A stretch of 64,000 nt of DNA from Sphingobium vermicomposti. Lineage in GTDB: Bacteria; Pseudomonadota; Alphaproteobacteria; Sphingomonadales; Sphingomonadaceae. Location of the stretch: contig NZ_JAASQR010000003.1 of NCBI RefSeq assembly GCF_011762025.1, positions 682,001 to 746,000 on the forward strand, written 5' to 3'. How positions within the stretch are numbered: the first letter of the stretch is position 1; each line of letters opens with the position of its first letter. Made by a program: the position numbers and the translations under genes. Shown here in pieces: positions 1-9,232 of the stretch. The notes under the pieces are model-generated. The model worked only from the letters and a program-made list of their open reading frames with translations. It was not told where the DNA came from and ran no database searches.

Positions 1-2
1 AT

Positions 3-908
3 GCCCTGACGAAGGGCGGCATGCAGCTGATCGACGCGGCGATGGCGGAAAGCCTTTATGCGGACATGGCTGCTGGCAAGGAAGTCAGCGGCGGGTCGGC
101 CGCCAACACGCTGGCTGGCCTGGCGGCGCTGGGAAAAAAATGCGCCTTCATCGGACAGGTTTGCGATGACCAGCTGGGGGCAGTGTTCACGCATGACGTG
201 CGCGCGCTGGGCATCCGCTATGAAACGCCCGCCGTCAGCAGCGAAGTGCCCACCGCCCGCTGCCTGATCCTGGTGACGCCCGACGCGCAGCGGACGATGA
301 ACACATTTCTGGGCGCGTCCCAGTTCCTGCCGCAATCGGCGGTCGACATGGACCTGATCCGGTCGGCGTCGATCCTGTATCTGGAAGGCTATTTGTGGGA
401 CCCCGAACAGCCGCGCGCGGCCATGCGGGCTGCCATCGCCGCCGCGCGGGAGGCGGGACGGAAAGTCGCCTTCACCCTGTCGGATAATTTCGTGATCGCC
501 CGCCATCGCGACGATTTCATCGACCTGATCGACCAGGGGATGATCGACATATTGTTTTCGAACGAGGGTGAAATCCAGTCGCTGGCGCAGATCGATGATT
601 TCGAACGCGCGGTCGCAGCCATCGCCGCGCGCGTGCCGGTGCTGGTATCGACCCGCAGCGAAAAGGGCGCGATCGCCGTGGTCGATGGCATGCGTTACGA
701 AACGCTGGCCGCTTCGGTTGAAGCCGTCGTCGACACGACGGGCGCGGGGGACCTGTTCGCCGCCGGTTTCCTGGCCGGGCATCTGGAGGGGCTGGACGTC
801 GAAAAATGCCTGAAGCTGGGCGCGGCGGCGGCGGCTGAGGTTATCTCGCACTGGGGCGCGCGGCCAGAACGGGATTTGCTGGCGATCCGGGCGAAAACGC
901 TGGGTTAA
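3..908 (+). CDS. PfkB-family carbohydrate/nucleoside kinase, 5'-truncated by window edge
   Basis: The reading frame is already open at the first bases (codons from position 3, before the first in-frame ATG at 21), so the true start lies outside the window. Visible family features are a glycine-rich substrate loop (SGGSAANTLAG, near base 90) and the ATP/anion-hole motif DTTGAGD near base 735, whose Asp is the catalytic base in PfkB kinases. Alphaproteobacterial proteins of this layout are usually annotated as adenosine kinase, transferring phosphate from ATP to a nucleoside or sugar. The substrate cannot be proved from this fragment. It ends 21 bases before the convergent flippase gene. Confidence 0.85.
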   Translation, partial: ALTKGGMQLIDAAMAESLYADMAAGKEVSGGSAANTLAGLAALGKKCAFIGQVCDDQLGAVFTHDVRALGIRYETPAVSSEVPTARCLILVTPDAQRTMNTFLGASQFLPQSAVDMDLIRSASILYLEGYLWDPEQPRAAMRAAIAAAREAGRKVAFTLSDNFVIARHRDDFIDLIDQGMIDILFSNEGEIQSLAQIDDFERAVAAIAARVPVLVSTRSEKGAIAVVDGMRYETLAASVEAVVDTTGAGDLFAAGFLAGHLEGLDVEKCLKLGAAAAAEVISHWGARPERDLLAIRAKTLG

Positions 909-929
909 ACTGAAGCCGGGAAGCGCAGC

Positions 930-2450
930 TTACGCCTTTTGGCTGCGGAACAAGGCCCGGTCATCCGGGCCGAAGCCCCAGCGCCAGATGACCAGGCCAT
1001 AGACGCCCAATATCGTCGCGATGCCAAAGACCAGCTCCACCCATTCAAAGCGGGGGGGCAGCGCGACGAAGACCCCACCGGCGGCGCAGGCAACCGCGGA
1101 CGCGCCCAGCAGCGGCCAGCGCCAGGCATTGACCCGCGCGCCTAAAAGCCGGGCGAGCAATCGCGCCTTTACCACTGCCCCGACGCCGAGCGCGATGCAC
1201 AGTGCGAGCGCGGGCGCGGCGGCGATCGCCACCTGCGACAGGCCCATGTCCCGTGCCGCCAGGATAAGGGCGAAGCTGAGCAAAGCCTGCAGCCCGATCA
1301 TCATCAGCGATATCATGAGGTTGCGATGCCGCGCGATATAGACCAGCGCCGATTCGCTGACGACGGCGGTGGCGGCGACGACCTCCGCCAGCAGTAGGAA
1401 GGCGAGCGCGCCCGTTCCGCCGACAAAATGCGGACCGACCAGACCCATCACCGCTTCACCGGGAATGCCCAGCGCCAACGCGATCCCCGCCTGCGCGGCA
1501 ATGATCCAGAAACCGACCTGGCTCACCTGCCGGGCGATGGCGGTCAGATTGCCTTCCGCCAGATTGCGGGTGATGACCGGACCCAATATCGGGTCGAAAC
1601 TGGTCTTGAGCTTTTGGGGCAGGGACGCGACCTGCTGTGCGACATAATAGACGCCGACCGCCGCGGGGCTGACGAAGAGGCCCAGGATCGCCAGATCCAG
1701 TCGACGCGACCCCCATTCGATGCCGTCCGCAGCCGCCAGCGGCAGGTTGCGCCGCGCCAGCCGCAAGAGACGGCCAAAGTCGGGACGCCAGCCATGGGGA
1801 ATACCATAATGGCGGGTCATGGGAATGATCGACGCCACCAACGCGGCGAACATCGACAGCACATAGGATAGGATGAGGCCGTCGCGGGTCGAATAAAAGG
1901 CGAAGGCGAACGCGCCGATGCTGATCGCCCAGGGCTCTATGATCGACCGCGCGCGCACTGTCGCCCCGACGTCGAAACGATAGGCGCAGGCCGCCAGCGC
2001 CACATCCGAACCCGCGACCGCGATCACGATCAGCGGCAACAGCCGGTCCAGCCCGTTGATCGAGCTGTTGGGAAACATGGCGTAGGGAAAGGCGACCAGC
2101 AGGCCCGCCGCGATCAGCGATGCGCCCAATGTCACGGCCATGGCGTCGGTCACGACATGGCTGTGGGGCCGTTCGGTTTGCGACAAGGCGCCCGCCAGCC
2201 CGCGTTTCAGCCCCAGCGTCGCCAGCTGTGCCGCAAATTCCACGACCAGCACGGCATAGGCGAAACGGCCCAGCGATTCCGCGCCATACCAGCGCCCCGC
2301 GATGAACAGAAAAGGCAGCCGCGCAGCCAGACGCAGCAGGAAACCGAAAAGGTTGGTCCGGCCGCCCCTGGCAAGAGCTGCAATGTCATCCTGTTGCGCA
2401 GAAGGAGAATCCGTTACCGGCAAAGAATAAGGATCCCCTCGTCGCTTCAT
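930..2450 (-). CDS. Wzx/MATE-like polysaccharide flippase (lipopolysaccharide biosynthesis family)
   Basis: This 506-residue protein is almost wholly hydrophobic segments, about 12-14 candidate membrane helices, separated by short basic loops. That is the layout of the oligosaccharide flippase/polysaccharide exporter superfamily, which moves lipid-linked glycans across the inner membrane. It begins with a short hydrophilic N-terminus (about 30 residues), then an FGFLLRLAARLPF-type first helix typical of Wzx-like proteins. No glycosyltransferase genes are adjacent, so the cargo is unknown. No clear Shine-Dalgarno precedes the ATG at 2450, so an internal start is possible. Confidence 0.75.
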   Translation of the reverse strand: MKRRGDPYSLPVTDSPSAQQDDIAALARGGRTNLFGFLLRLAARLPFLFIAGRWYGAESLGRFAYAVLVVEFAAQLATLGLKRGLAGALSQTERPHSHVVTDAMAVTLGASLIAAGLLVAFPYAMFPNSSINGLDRLLPLIVIAVAGSDVALAACAYRFDVGATVRARSIIEPWAISIGAFAFAFYSTRDGLILSYVLSMFAALVASIIPMTRHYGIPHGWRPDFGRLLRLARRNLPLAAADGIEWGSRRLDLAILGLFVSPAAVGVYYVAQQVASLPQKLKTSFDPILGPVITRNLAEGNLTAIARQVSQVGFWIIAAQAGIALALGIPGEAVMGLVGPHFVGGTGALAFLLLAEVVAATAVVSESALVYIARHRNLMISLMMIGLQALLSFALILAARDMGLSQVAIAAAPALALCIALGVGAVVKARLLARLLGARVNAWRWPLLGASAVACAAGGVFVALPPRFEWVELVFGIATILGVYGLVIWRWGFGPDDRALFRSQKA

Positions 2451-2497
2451 GTCTGTTGCTGTTATGGTAAACGATAATCGAAAATGGGGCGACGATA

Positions 2498-3469
2498 TTA
2501 TTCGGGCCGCAACGGACGCGTGAGCAGCGCATCGATGACCTGAACAAGCGGCGCAGCTTCTTCCAGCAGGGCGCAGACCGCTTCCACCACGGGCATGTCG
2601 ACGCCGACGGATCGCGCCGCTTCTCGCAACACCGGCGCTGTGAAAGCGCCCTCCGCCACCGTCCGCCGATTGGTCAGCAGTTCGGCAGCCGAGCGTCCTT
2701 CGCCCAGCCCCTTGCCCAGCGAAAAATTGCGTGAGTTGGTCGAGGAGCAGGTGAGCACAAGGTCGCCCAGTCCCGACAGCCCGCCCAGGGTTTCGGCGCG
2801 CGCGCCCCGCGCAAGGCCAAAGCGCGTCATTTCGGCAAAGCCGCGACTGATGAGGGCGGCGCGCGCATTAAGGCCAAGCCCCGCGCCATCCGCCACGCCG
2901 CACGCGATGGCGAGCACATTCTTGACCGCTCCGCCAATCTCCGCGCCCACGACATCGTCCGAAATATAGGGACGGAAGGCCGGGCGAGCGATCCGCGCGG
3001 CGATGCGGGCGGCCAGTTCGGCGTCGGCACAGGCCAGCGTGATCGCGGTGGGCAGGCCCCTGGCAACTTCATGCGCGAAGGTCGGACCTGAAAGGACCGC
3101 GATGGGCGAAGCGGACTGCGCCTGTTCGGCCACTTCCGACATCAACAGGCCGGTGCCTGCTTCAATCCCCTTGGAACACAGGATCAGCGGTATTCCGGCG
3201 GGGGCGCTGCCGACGATACCGCGCAGATGCTGGGCGGGGCAGACAATCAGCAGCATGTCCCTGTCGGCCATGTCCGCCATGTCGCCGCTGGCGCGCAAAG
3301 AGGGGTTGAGAGGCACTTCGGGAAGGTAGAGCGGGTTGACCCGATCGCGATTGATCGCATCCACCACGTCAGGTTCGAACGCCCAGAGCCGGACATCATC
3401 ACCGCCTGCCGACAATGTCTGGGCAAGGGCCGTGCCCCATGCCCCCGCGCCGATAACGCCTGCCTTCAT
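2498..3469 (-). CDS. gpsA: Glycerol-3-phosphate dehydrogenase [NAD(P)+]
   Basis: GpsA reduces dihydroxyacetone phosphate to sn-glycerol-3-phosphate, the backbone for phospholipid synthesis, in the cytoplasm. The 323 residues open with a Rossmann loop (GAGAWG, residues 7-12). Family blocks follow: [17 protein letters not shown], the catalytic-lysine region GGAVKNVLA, and the NSRNF substrate-binding block near the C-terminus. Its ATG (3469) overlaps the TGA of tsaD by four bases, so the two are probably co-transcribed and translationally coupled, an order common in alphaproteobacteria. Confidence 0.97.
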   Translation of the reverse strand: MKAGVIGAGAWGTALAQTLSAGGDDVRLWAFEPDVVDAINRDRVNPLYLPEVPLNPSLRASGDMADMADRDMLLIVCPAQHLRGIVGSAPAGIPLILCSKGIEAGTGLLMSEVAEQAQSASPIAVLSGPTFAHEVARGLPTAITLACADAELAARIAARIARPAFRPYISDDVVGAEIGGAVKNVLAIACGVADGAGLGLNARAALISRGFAEMTRFGLARGARAETLGGLSGLGDLVLTCSSTNSRNFSLGKGLGEGRSAAELLTNRRTVAEGAFTAPVLREAARSVGVDMPVVEAVCALLEEAAPLVQVIDALLTRPLRPE

Positions 3470-4500
3470 GCCTTCACCCCCGCGCCGCGCGCCTTTTCCG
3501 CCCCCGGATCCAATGGCCAGCGCGGGCGCGCCGGCACTGTCAGATCATCGACCAGCCCCGCCGCATAGCGTTCCGCGCCCGCCCAGGCGATCATCGCCGC
3601 ATTGTCGGTGCAAAGCCACAGCGGCGGCGCAACGAACGGCAAGTCATGCTTGCTGGCAAGCATTTCCAGGGCCTGGCGGATCGACTGGTTGGCGGCCACC
3701 CCGCCCGCCACGACCAGCGCGGTGATGTCGCCAAGACCGCCCAGCTGCTTTTCAGTGCGGTCGACCAAGCAGTCGATCACCGCCTGCTGAAAGCTCGCCG
3801 CAATGTCTTCGGTTGAATATTGGCCCGATTGCGCCGCCCGCATCACCGCGCTTTTAAGCCCTGCGAAGGAGAAATGCGGTTCAGCCGTCCCTACCAGCGG
3901 GCGGGGCAGCGGCACGGCCTTGGCGTCGCCCTTGGCTGCGGCCTGTTCGACGGCAGGTCCGCCGGGATAGCCCAGGCCCAGCAGCTTGGCGGTCTTGTCA
4001 AATGCCTCACCCGACGCATCGTCGATGGTCGTGGCAAGGCGGGCGTAGTCGCCGGGGCCACGGACGTGGAGCAACTGGCAATGGCCGCCAGACACCAGCA
4101 GCAGCAGATAGGGAAATTGCAGCGATGGGTTGGCGAGGCGAGGCGACAGCGCATGGCCTTCCAGATGATTGACGGCGATCAGCGGCTTGCCCGCCGCATG
4201 GGCCAGCGCCTTGCCCGTGACCAGGCCGACCATCACACCGCCGATCAGCCCCGGCCCAGCCGTCGCCGCAATCACATCGACATCGGCCAGCGTCATGTCT
4301 GCATCGGCCAGCACGGCGGCGATCAGCGGGCTTAACGCCTCGACATGGGCGCGGGCGGCGATTTCGGGGACCACGCCGCCATAGGGGCGATGCGCCTCTT
4401 CCTGCGTGGCGAGGCGATGGGCCAATATCTTGCTATCCGCCGTCACCAACGCTGCCGCCGTTTCGTCGCAGCTTGATTCCAGGCCCAGGATGATCGTCAT
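3466..4500 (-). CDS. tsaD: tRNA N6-adenosine threonylcarbamoyltransferase TsaD
   Basis: TsaD transfers threonylcarbamoyl from TC-AMP to A37 of ANN-decoding tRNAs, working with TsaB and TsaE (not in this window). The start is placed at 4500, where the conserved [11 protein letters not shown]-terminus begins two residues after the Met; an in-frame ATG at 4512 would add only MEAA. The metal-binding NHLEGH motif lies at residues 111-116 (His112, His116), and glycine-rich nucleotide-binding blocks ([15 protein letters not shown]) are intact. Length of 344 residues is normal. It is divergent from hemC across a 44-base gap that must hold both promoters. Confidence 0.97.
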   Translation of the reverse strand: MTIILGLESSCDETAAALVTADSKILAHRLATQEEAHRPYGGVVPEIAARAHVEALSPLIAAVLADADMTLADVDVIAATAGPGLIGGVMVGLVTGKALAHAAGKPLIAVNHLEGHALSPRLANPSLQFPYLLLLVSGGHCQLLHVRGPGDYARLATTIDDASGEAFDKTAKLLGLGYPGGPAVEQAAAKGDAKAVPLPRPLVGTAEPHFSFAGLKSAVMRAAQSGQYSTEDIAASFQQAVIDCLVDRTEKQLGGLGDITALVVAGGVAANQSIRQALEMLASKHDLPFVAPPLWLCTDNAAMIAWAGAERYAAGLVDDLTVPARPRWPLDPGAEKARGAGVKA

Positions 4501-4544
4501 TGCAGCTTCCATCTAATGGCCGCGATCATTAGAGCAAGCAGGAT

Positions 4545-5483
4545 ATGACTCTGCCCTCCTTCCTGTCCGACCGCCCTCTTCGCCTTGGCACCAGAGGATC
4601 GCCCCTTGCGCTGGTGCAGGCGCGGATGACCGCCGAGGCATTGTGCACCCGACACGGGTTAGCCCCCGACACGATCGAAACGGTCGTGGTGCAGACCAGC
4701 GGCGACCGCATCCAGGACCGCGCGCTGGCCGAAATCGGCGGCAAGGCATTGTGGACCAAGGAACTGGACCGCGCGCTGATGGCGGGCGAGATCGATTTTG
4801 CCGTCCATTCGATGAAGGATGTGGAGACGCTGCGTCCGCCCGCCATCCGCATAGCCGCCATGCTGCCCCGCGCCGACGCGCGCGACCGGCTGGTCGGGGC
4901 CGCGAGTTTCGAGGCGCTGCCCAATGATCCGGTGGTGGGAAGCAGCTCACCGCGCCGCGCGGCGCAGGTGAAACGGTTACGCCCCGATGCCACAGTGATC
5001 CTGTTTCGCGGCAATGTCGCCACGCGCCTGGCCAAGCTGGCGTCGGGGGAAGCGGATGCGACGCTGCTCGCGGCGGCGGGGCTGGACCGTCTGGGACGAT
5101 CCGATGTGGGCACGACCATATCGCCAGACGTCATGCTGCCCGCGCCCTCGCAAGGTGCAGTGGGCATAGAGACGCTGGGCGACAATGCGGAAATGCTGGC
5201 GATGCTGGCGGCGATCAATGACGCCGACACCTATGATTGCGTGATGGCCGAACGGTCGGTGCTGAAGGGACTGGGCGGGACCTGCCATTCGCCGATCGCG
5301 GCGCTGGCGCAGATGCAGGGCAGCGAAATCAGCCTACGTGCGGAGATATTGAGCGCGGACGGCCGCGAAGTCGTCAGCGATCAGTGCGTGCTGGCGCGCG
5401 GGGCGCTGGACGATGCCGAAGATCTTGGCCGGTCGCTGCTGCAACGCGCCAGCCCGGAGCTTCGCGCCCTGTTCGAAACGTGA
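4545..5483 (+). CDS. hemC: Porphobilinogen deaminase (hydroxymethylbilane synthase)
   Basis: HemC polymerises four porphobilinogens to hydroxymethylbilane in tetrapyrrole synthesis. The 312 residues carry the RLGTRGSPLAL N-terminal block, the HSMKD loop (residues 88-92) and SSPRRAAQ (about 134-141). The cofactor-attachment cysteine is Cys247 in GLGGTCHSP, where the dipyrromethane primer is bound covalently. The stop codon overlaps the GTG start of hemD (GTGA), the classical hemCD coupling. The products feed heme and, given cobST in the window, possibly cobalamin. Confidence 0.97.
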   Translation: MTLPSFLSDRPLRLGTRGSPLALVQARMTAEALCTRHGLAPDTIETVVVQTSGDRIQDRALAEIGGKALWTKELDRALMAGEIDFAVHSMKDVETLRPPAIRIAAMLPRADARDRLVGAASFEALPNDPVVGSSSPRRAAQVKRLRPDATVILFRGNVATRLAKLASGEADATLLAAAGLDRLGRSDVGTTISPDVMLPAPSQGAVGIETLGDNAEMLAMLAAINDADTYDCVMAERSVLKGLGGTCHSPIAALAQMQGSEISLRAEILSADGREVVSDQCVLARGALDDAEDLGRSLLQRASPELRALFET

Positions 5484-6148
5484 GGCCAGTCATCATCCTG
5501 CGGCCTGAACCGGGCGCTGAAGAGACTGCCGCCCGCGCCCTGACGCTTGGCCTGACCGTCCGTCTCTGTCCCCTGTTCGAAGCGCGGGCGGTGGCGTGGA
5601 CCGCGCCTGCGGCAGCGCAGTTCGACGCCCTATTGCTGACCAGCGCGCAGGCCGCGCGGCTGGCAGGGCCGCAACTGGCGGCTTACCGCAATCTTCCGGC
5701 TTATGCGGTCGGCGGCGCGACGGCGCGCGCGCTGGCGGCGCAGGGATTTGATAGCATCGTTTCCGGCGATCAGGATGGCAACGCCATCGCCGCCAGGATC
5801 GCGGCGGATGGTCACCGCCGGGTGCTGCATCTGGGCGGGCGAACCGTTGCTGCCATCGCCCAAGGGCCGCTCTCCATCCAGCGGACCATCATCTATGAGA
5901 TGGTGGGGCGTGCCGGCGCTGAGCTGGCAACGCTGTTGCAACCCGGTGCGGTGCTGTTGATCCATTCGCCGCGCGCAGGGCAGAAAGTCGCTGATCTGGT
6001 TCCGGTGAACCTTCGCGATCAGTTCCATATCGTCGCCATCAGCCCGGCTGCCCTGTCGGCCTGTGGCGATGGTTGGGCGAGCGCGGAGACCCCCGATCGC
6101 CCCGATGATGAGAGGATGCTGGCCCTAGCCGCCCGATTGTGCGAATGA
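5480..6148 (+). CDS. hemD: Uroporphyrinogen-III synthase
   Basis: HemD closes hydroxymethylbilane with inversion of ring D to give uroporphyrinogen III. The family is poorly conserved. The call rests on immediate coupling to hemC, length (222 residues), the N-terminal RPVIILRPEPGAEETA block, the LLLTSAQAARL segment and the two-lobed alpha/beta composition. The GTG at 5480 is chosen because it overlaps the hemC stop and starts exactly at the conserved N-terminus; the frame stays open further upstream inside hemC but gives no family sequence. Confidence 0.9.
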   Translation: MRPVIILRPEPGAEETAARALTLGLTVRLCPLFEARAVAWTAPAAAQFDALLLTSAQAARLAGPQLAAYRNLPAYAVGGATARALAAQGFDSIVSGDQDGNAIAARIAADGHRRVLHLGGRTVAAIAQGPLSIQRTIIYEMVGRAGAELATLLQPGAVLLIHSPRAGQKVADLVPVNLRDQFHIVAISPAALSACGDGWASAETPDRPDDERMLALAARLCE

Positions 6149-6157
6149 TCCCGCACC

Positions 6158-7051
6158 ATGGAAGAAACTCTGTCGATGAGCGATGAAGGCGGCGCGGCGA
6201 ACGCCCCGGCAACTCCGCCGCCTGCACGTCCACGCGCACGGTGGCTGCTGCTGGCGCTACTGCTGGCCTTCATAATCGGTGTCGTCATCACCCTGTTGGC
6301 CATGCCCCATTTGCAAAAACGCTGGGGCAGTGGCGCGCGGCAGATGCCTGTTTCGGCGGACCCATATCTGCGCGGGACGACAGCGCCCGGCGTTGCCCCG
6401 CGGCCCCTGTCGAACGATGCGGCGCAGATGCTGGACGGACGGGTAGTGCAGCTGGAACAGCGGCTGAACCGCATTACCGTCGAAGCGCAGGCCGCGTCCA
6501 ACAATGCCGCGCGCGCCGAAGGATTGCTGATCGCCTTTGCCGCCCGGCGCGCGCTCGATAGCGGGACGCCGCTCGGCTATGTCGAAGGGCAGCTGCGGCT
6601 CCGGTTCGGTCAGGCACAGCCGCGCGCGGTGGCGACCATCATCAACGCAGCGCGGGAACCGGTGACTTTGCCCGACCTGCGCGGCGGGCTGATGGGGATC
6701 GCCGATCGGCTGACGATGGCTGGACCGGACACCGGCTGGTGGGAAGCGCTGGAACATGAAGTGCGCGAACTGGTGACCATTCGCCGGGCGTCCACGCCTT
6801 CGCCGCGCCCGCAGGCGGCGATGGACCGCGCGATCCGGTTCATGGATGCGGGAAGGGTCGGACCGGCCCTGGCCGAAGTGGAACATATGCCGGGCCGCGC
6901 CGCCGCCGACCGTTGGTTGCAGCTCGCCCGCCGTTATCTGGAGGCGCACCGCGCGCTGGACCTCATCGAAACGGCTGCCATATTGGAACCGCGCCAGTTG
7001 CGCGCAGTGGATGGCACAGCAGGCGCACCGACCTCTCCGCTGACACCCTGA
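6158..7051 (+). CDS. HemX/mitofilin-like single-pass inner-membrane protein
   Basis: The 297 residues have a cytoplasmic Pro/Ala-rich N-terminus, one strong membrane helix (about residues 29-50, LLLALLLAFIIGVVITLL) and a periplasmic remainder. The latter has a helical stretch (LEQRLNRITVEAQAASNNAARAEG) and a helical C-terminal domain. This matches the HemX/mitofilin-like proteins often encoded after hemCD; their role is not settled. It starts nine bases after hemD, so one operon is likely. A second in-frame ATG at 6176 is an alternative start. Confidence 0.65.
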   Translation: MEETLSMSDEGGAANAPATPPPARPRARWLLLALLLAFIIGVVITLLAMPHLQKRWGSGARQMPVSADPYLRGTTAPGVAPRPLSNDAAQMLDGRVVQLEQRLNRITVEAQAASNNAARAEGLLIAFAARRALDSGTPLGYVEGQLRLRFGQAQPRAVATIINAAREPVTLPDLRGGLMGIADRLTMAGPDTGWWEALEHEVRELVTIRRASTPSPRPQAAMDRAIRFMDAGRVGPALAEVEHMPGRAAADRWLQLARRYLEAHRALDLIETAAILEPRQLRAVDGTAGAPTSPLTP

Positions 7052-7119
7052 CCTTCTGTCACAATCGACCAACGGTTTACCAGCGCGGCTGAAACCTCTG
7101 GACGCGCGGCGCATTTGTC

Positions 7120-7917
7120 ATGAATATGTCATCTTTCGCCCACGCGCTGGAGGATCATGTTTTCGTGCCGCCCTATGCCGACGCCATAACAAGCTTCTGG
7201 AAAGGGCGTCTCGCCGGTGGGTCCGGCGCGGCTGAACGACCTTCGCTTCAGCATCTGATCGGCAACGCATCCATGCCATTCGACCTGGCGCGCAGCCGGG
7301 CGCAGGCGGCATCGCTGGCCGCTACGATAAGGGGTGATGGCCGCCAATTGCTGCTGCTGCCCGGCCTGCTCGCGTCGGAACACAGGATGGAGCCGATGCG
7401 CGCGATCCTGGAATCGGCAGGGTTCCGGGCGCATGGCTGGGGCATGGGGCGCAATTTTGGCCCTCGCGCCGACACGCTGGAACAGATTGACCGCCGTATC
7501 GATCAGATCCGCCGTAACACCAGCGGCGATCCCGTGACCCTGATCGGGTGGAGCCTGGGCGGCCTGTTCGCGCGCGAATATGCCAAATTTGCGCGGGCCA
7601 AGGTTGGCGGCGTCGTGACCATGGGCACGCCCTTTTCCGGCGATCCACGCGCCAACCATGCGTGGCGCATCTACCAGCTGATATCCGGTTTTCCCGTGGA
7701 CCGCCCGCCCTTCACCTGCCGCCGGGAAGAAAAGCCATCCGTGCCCACGGTCGCTCTGTGGTCAAGGCGCGACGGGGTGATCATGCCCGCATGCGCTCGA
7801 GGCCGACGGGGCGAGCGGGATCATGCGATAGAGGTGGATTGCACCCACATGGGCTTTGCCGTCGCGCCCGAAGGCATATTGGCGGTGGGCCGCGCGCTGG
7901 AGGCTATGCGCGGCTGA
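7120..7917 (+). CDS. Alpha/beta-hydrolase, esterase/lipase-like
   Basis: This 265-residue protein has a nucleophile elbow GWSLGG (about residues 145-150) preceded by a strand (PVTLI) and followed by a GTPFSGDPRANH segment typical of lipase/PGAP1-like esterases. A later Asp in LWSRRDGV and a His in CTHMGF can complete a Ser-Asp-His triad. No signal peptide is evident, so it is probably cytoplasmic. The substrate is unknown. Its 3' end overlaps the convergent gltX gene by 14 bases. No good ribosome site precedes the ATG, so the start is tentative. Confidence 0.75.
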   Translation: MNMSSFAHALEDHVFVPPYADAITSFWKGRLAGGSGAAERPSLQHLIGNASMPFDLARSRAQAASLAATIRGDGRQLLLLPGLLASEHRMEPMRAILESAGFRAHGWGMGRNFGPRADTLEQIDRRIDQIRRNTSGDPVTLIGWSLGGLFAREYAKFARAKVGGVVTMGTPFSGDPRANHAWRIYQLISGFPVDRPPFTCRREEKPSVPTVALWSRRDGVIMPACARGRRGERDHAIEVDCTHMGFAVAPEGILAVGRALEAMRG

Positions 7918-9229
7918 GCCGCCGAACCGCTTCCTCCTTGCCGATCAGGGGCAGCAACTGTCCCATGTCCGGTCCATGATCGATCCCCGTCAGCGCCCGC
8001 CGCAGAGGCAGGAACAGGGACTTGCCCTTGCGGCCGGTTTCCCCCTTCAGCCGATCCGTCAGCGTCCGCCAGATGTCCGCATCGAAATTTTCCTGTGACA
8101 GCGCGCTAGCCGCAAGCTCCAGAAATTCGCCATCTTCTGGCGCGGGCGCTTCTATCGGCCCGGTAACGATCCGCCACCAGTCCGCCGCCTGCGCCACGGT
8201 TTCCAGATTGGGCCGGATGACATCCCACGCCCCGGCGTCCATGCCGGATGGCAGCCGGTCCGCCACGGTAGCATAGGGCAGCAAATGCACGATTTTTTGG
8301 TTGAGATGCGCCAGTTCGCCCTCATCGAACCGCGCAGGCGCGCGACCGAACCGGGCAAAGTCGAAACTGTCGATCAACGGCTGCGGATCAGCGAGCGGCT
8401 CGATCGCCATGCTGGTGCCCAGCCGAGCGAGCATCGACACGATAGCCATGGGTTCAAGGCCGATTTCCCGGAAATGCGCTACGCCCAGTGACCCCAGCCG
8501 CTTGGACAGCTTTCCTTCGCTGCCGGTCAGCAACGCCTCATGCGCGAATTGCGGTATGGGCGCGCCCAGGGCAGAGAACATCTGGATTTGCGCCGCCGTG
8601 TTGGTGACATGATCTTCACCGCGCAACACGTGAGTGACGCCCATGTCGATATCGTCGATGACGGAAGGCAGCATGTAGAGCCAGCTTCCGTCCGCGCGGC
8701 GGATCACCGGGTCGGACAGCAGCCTGGGGTCGAAGCGCTGCTCCCCCCGGATCAGGTCGGTCCAGACAATCGGCCGATCATGATCCAGCCGGAAACGCCA
8801 GTGCGGCTTGCGCCCCTCAGCCTCATGGGCGGCGATCTGGTCGGCGGTCAGGGTCAGCGCGGCGCGGTCATACACCGGCGCCAGGCCGCGCCCCAGCAGC
8901 ACCTTGCGGCGCAATTCCAGTTCCTGCTGCGTTTCATAGGCGGGATAGACATGGCCAGCAGCCTTCAGGGCTTCGAACCTGGCTTCATACAAGGCGAACC
9001 GGTCGGACTGGCGCTGTTCATCATCCCAGTCCAGCCCCAGCCAGCGAAGGTCGGCGCGGATCGCGTCGGCATATTCCGGGCGCGATCGTTCCTGATCGGT
9101 GTCGTCCAGGCGCAAAAGGAAGCTGCCGCCGCTTTTCCGCGCCCACAGCCAGTTGTGCAGCGCGGCGCGGATGTTGCCGACGTGGAGGTTGCCGGTGGGC
9201 GAAGGGGCAAAGCGAGTGATGACGGTCAT
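7904..9229 (-). CDS. gltX: Glutamate--tRNA ligase, short (second-type) GluRS
   Basis: This class I aminoacyl-tRNA synthetase charges tRNA with glutamate. The HIGH signature appears as PTGNLHVGN (residues 11-19) and the KMSKS signature as KLSKR (240-244). The catalytic domain is followed by a helical anticodon-binding region. At 441 residues it is shorter than the usual bacterial enzyme (about 470), and I see no zinc-binding cysteine cluster. Many alphaproteobacteria carry two gltX genes, one of which may charge tRNA-Gln for the amidotransferase route; this could be either. It starts three bases after nadE, in the same operon. Confidence 0.93.
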   Translation of the reverse strand: MTVITRFAPSPTGNLHVGNIRAALHNWLWARKSGGSFLLRLDDTDQERSRPEYADAIRADLRWLGLDWDDEQRQSDRFALYEARFEALKAAGHVYPAYETQQELELRRKVLLGRGLAPVYDRAALTLTADQIAAHEAEGRKPHWRFRLDHDRPIVWTDLIRGEQRFDPRLLSDPVIRRADGSWLYMLPSVIDDIDMGVTHVLRGEDHVTNTAAQIQMFSALGAPIPQFAHEALLTGSEGKLSKRLGSLGVAHFREIGLEPMAIVSMLARLGTSMAIEPLADPQPLIDSFDFARFGRAPARFDEGELAHLNQKIVHLLPYATVADRLPSGMDAGAWDVIRPNLETVAQAADWWRIVTGPIEAPAPEDGEFLELAASALSQENFDADIWRTLTDRLKGETGRKGKSLFLPLRRALTGIDHGPDMGQLLPLIGKEEAVRRLSRA

Positions 9230-9232
9230 GGG

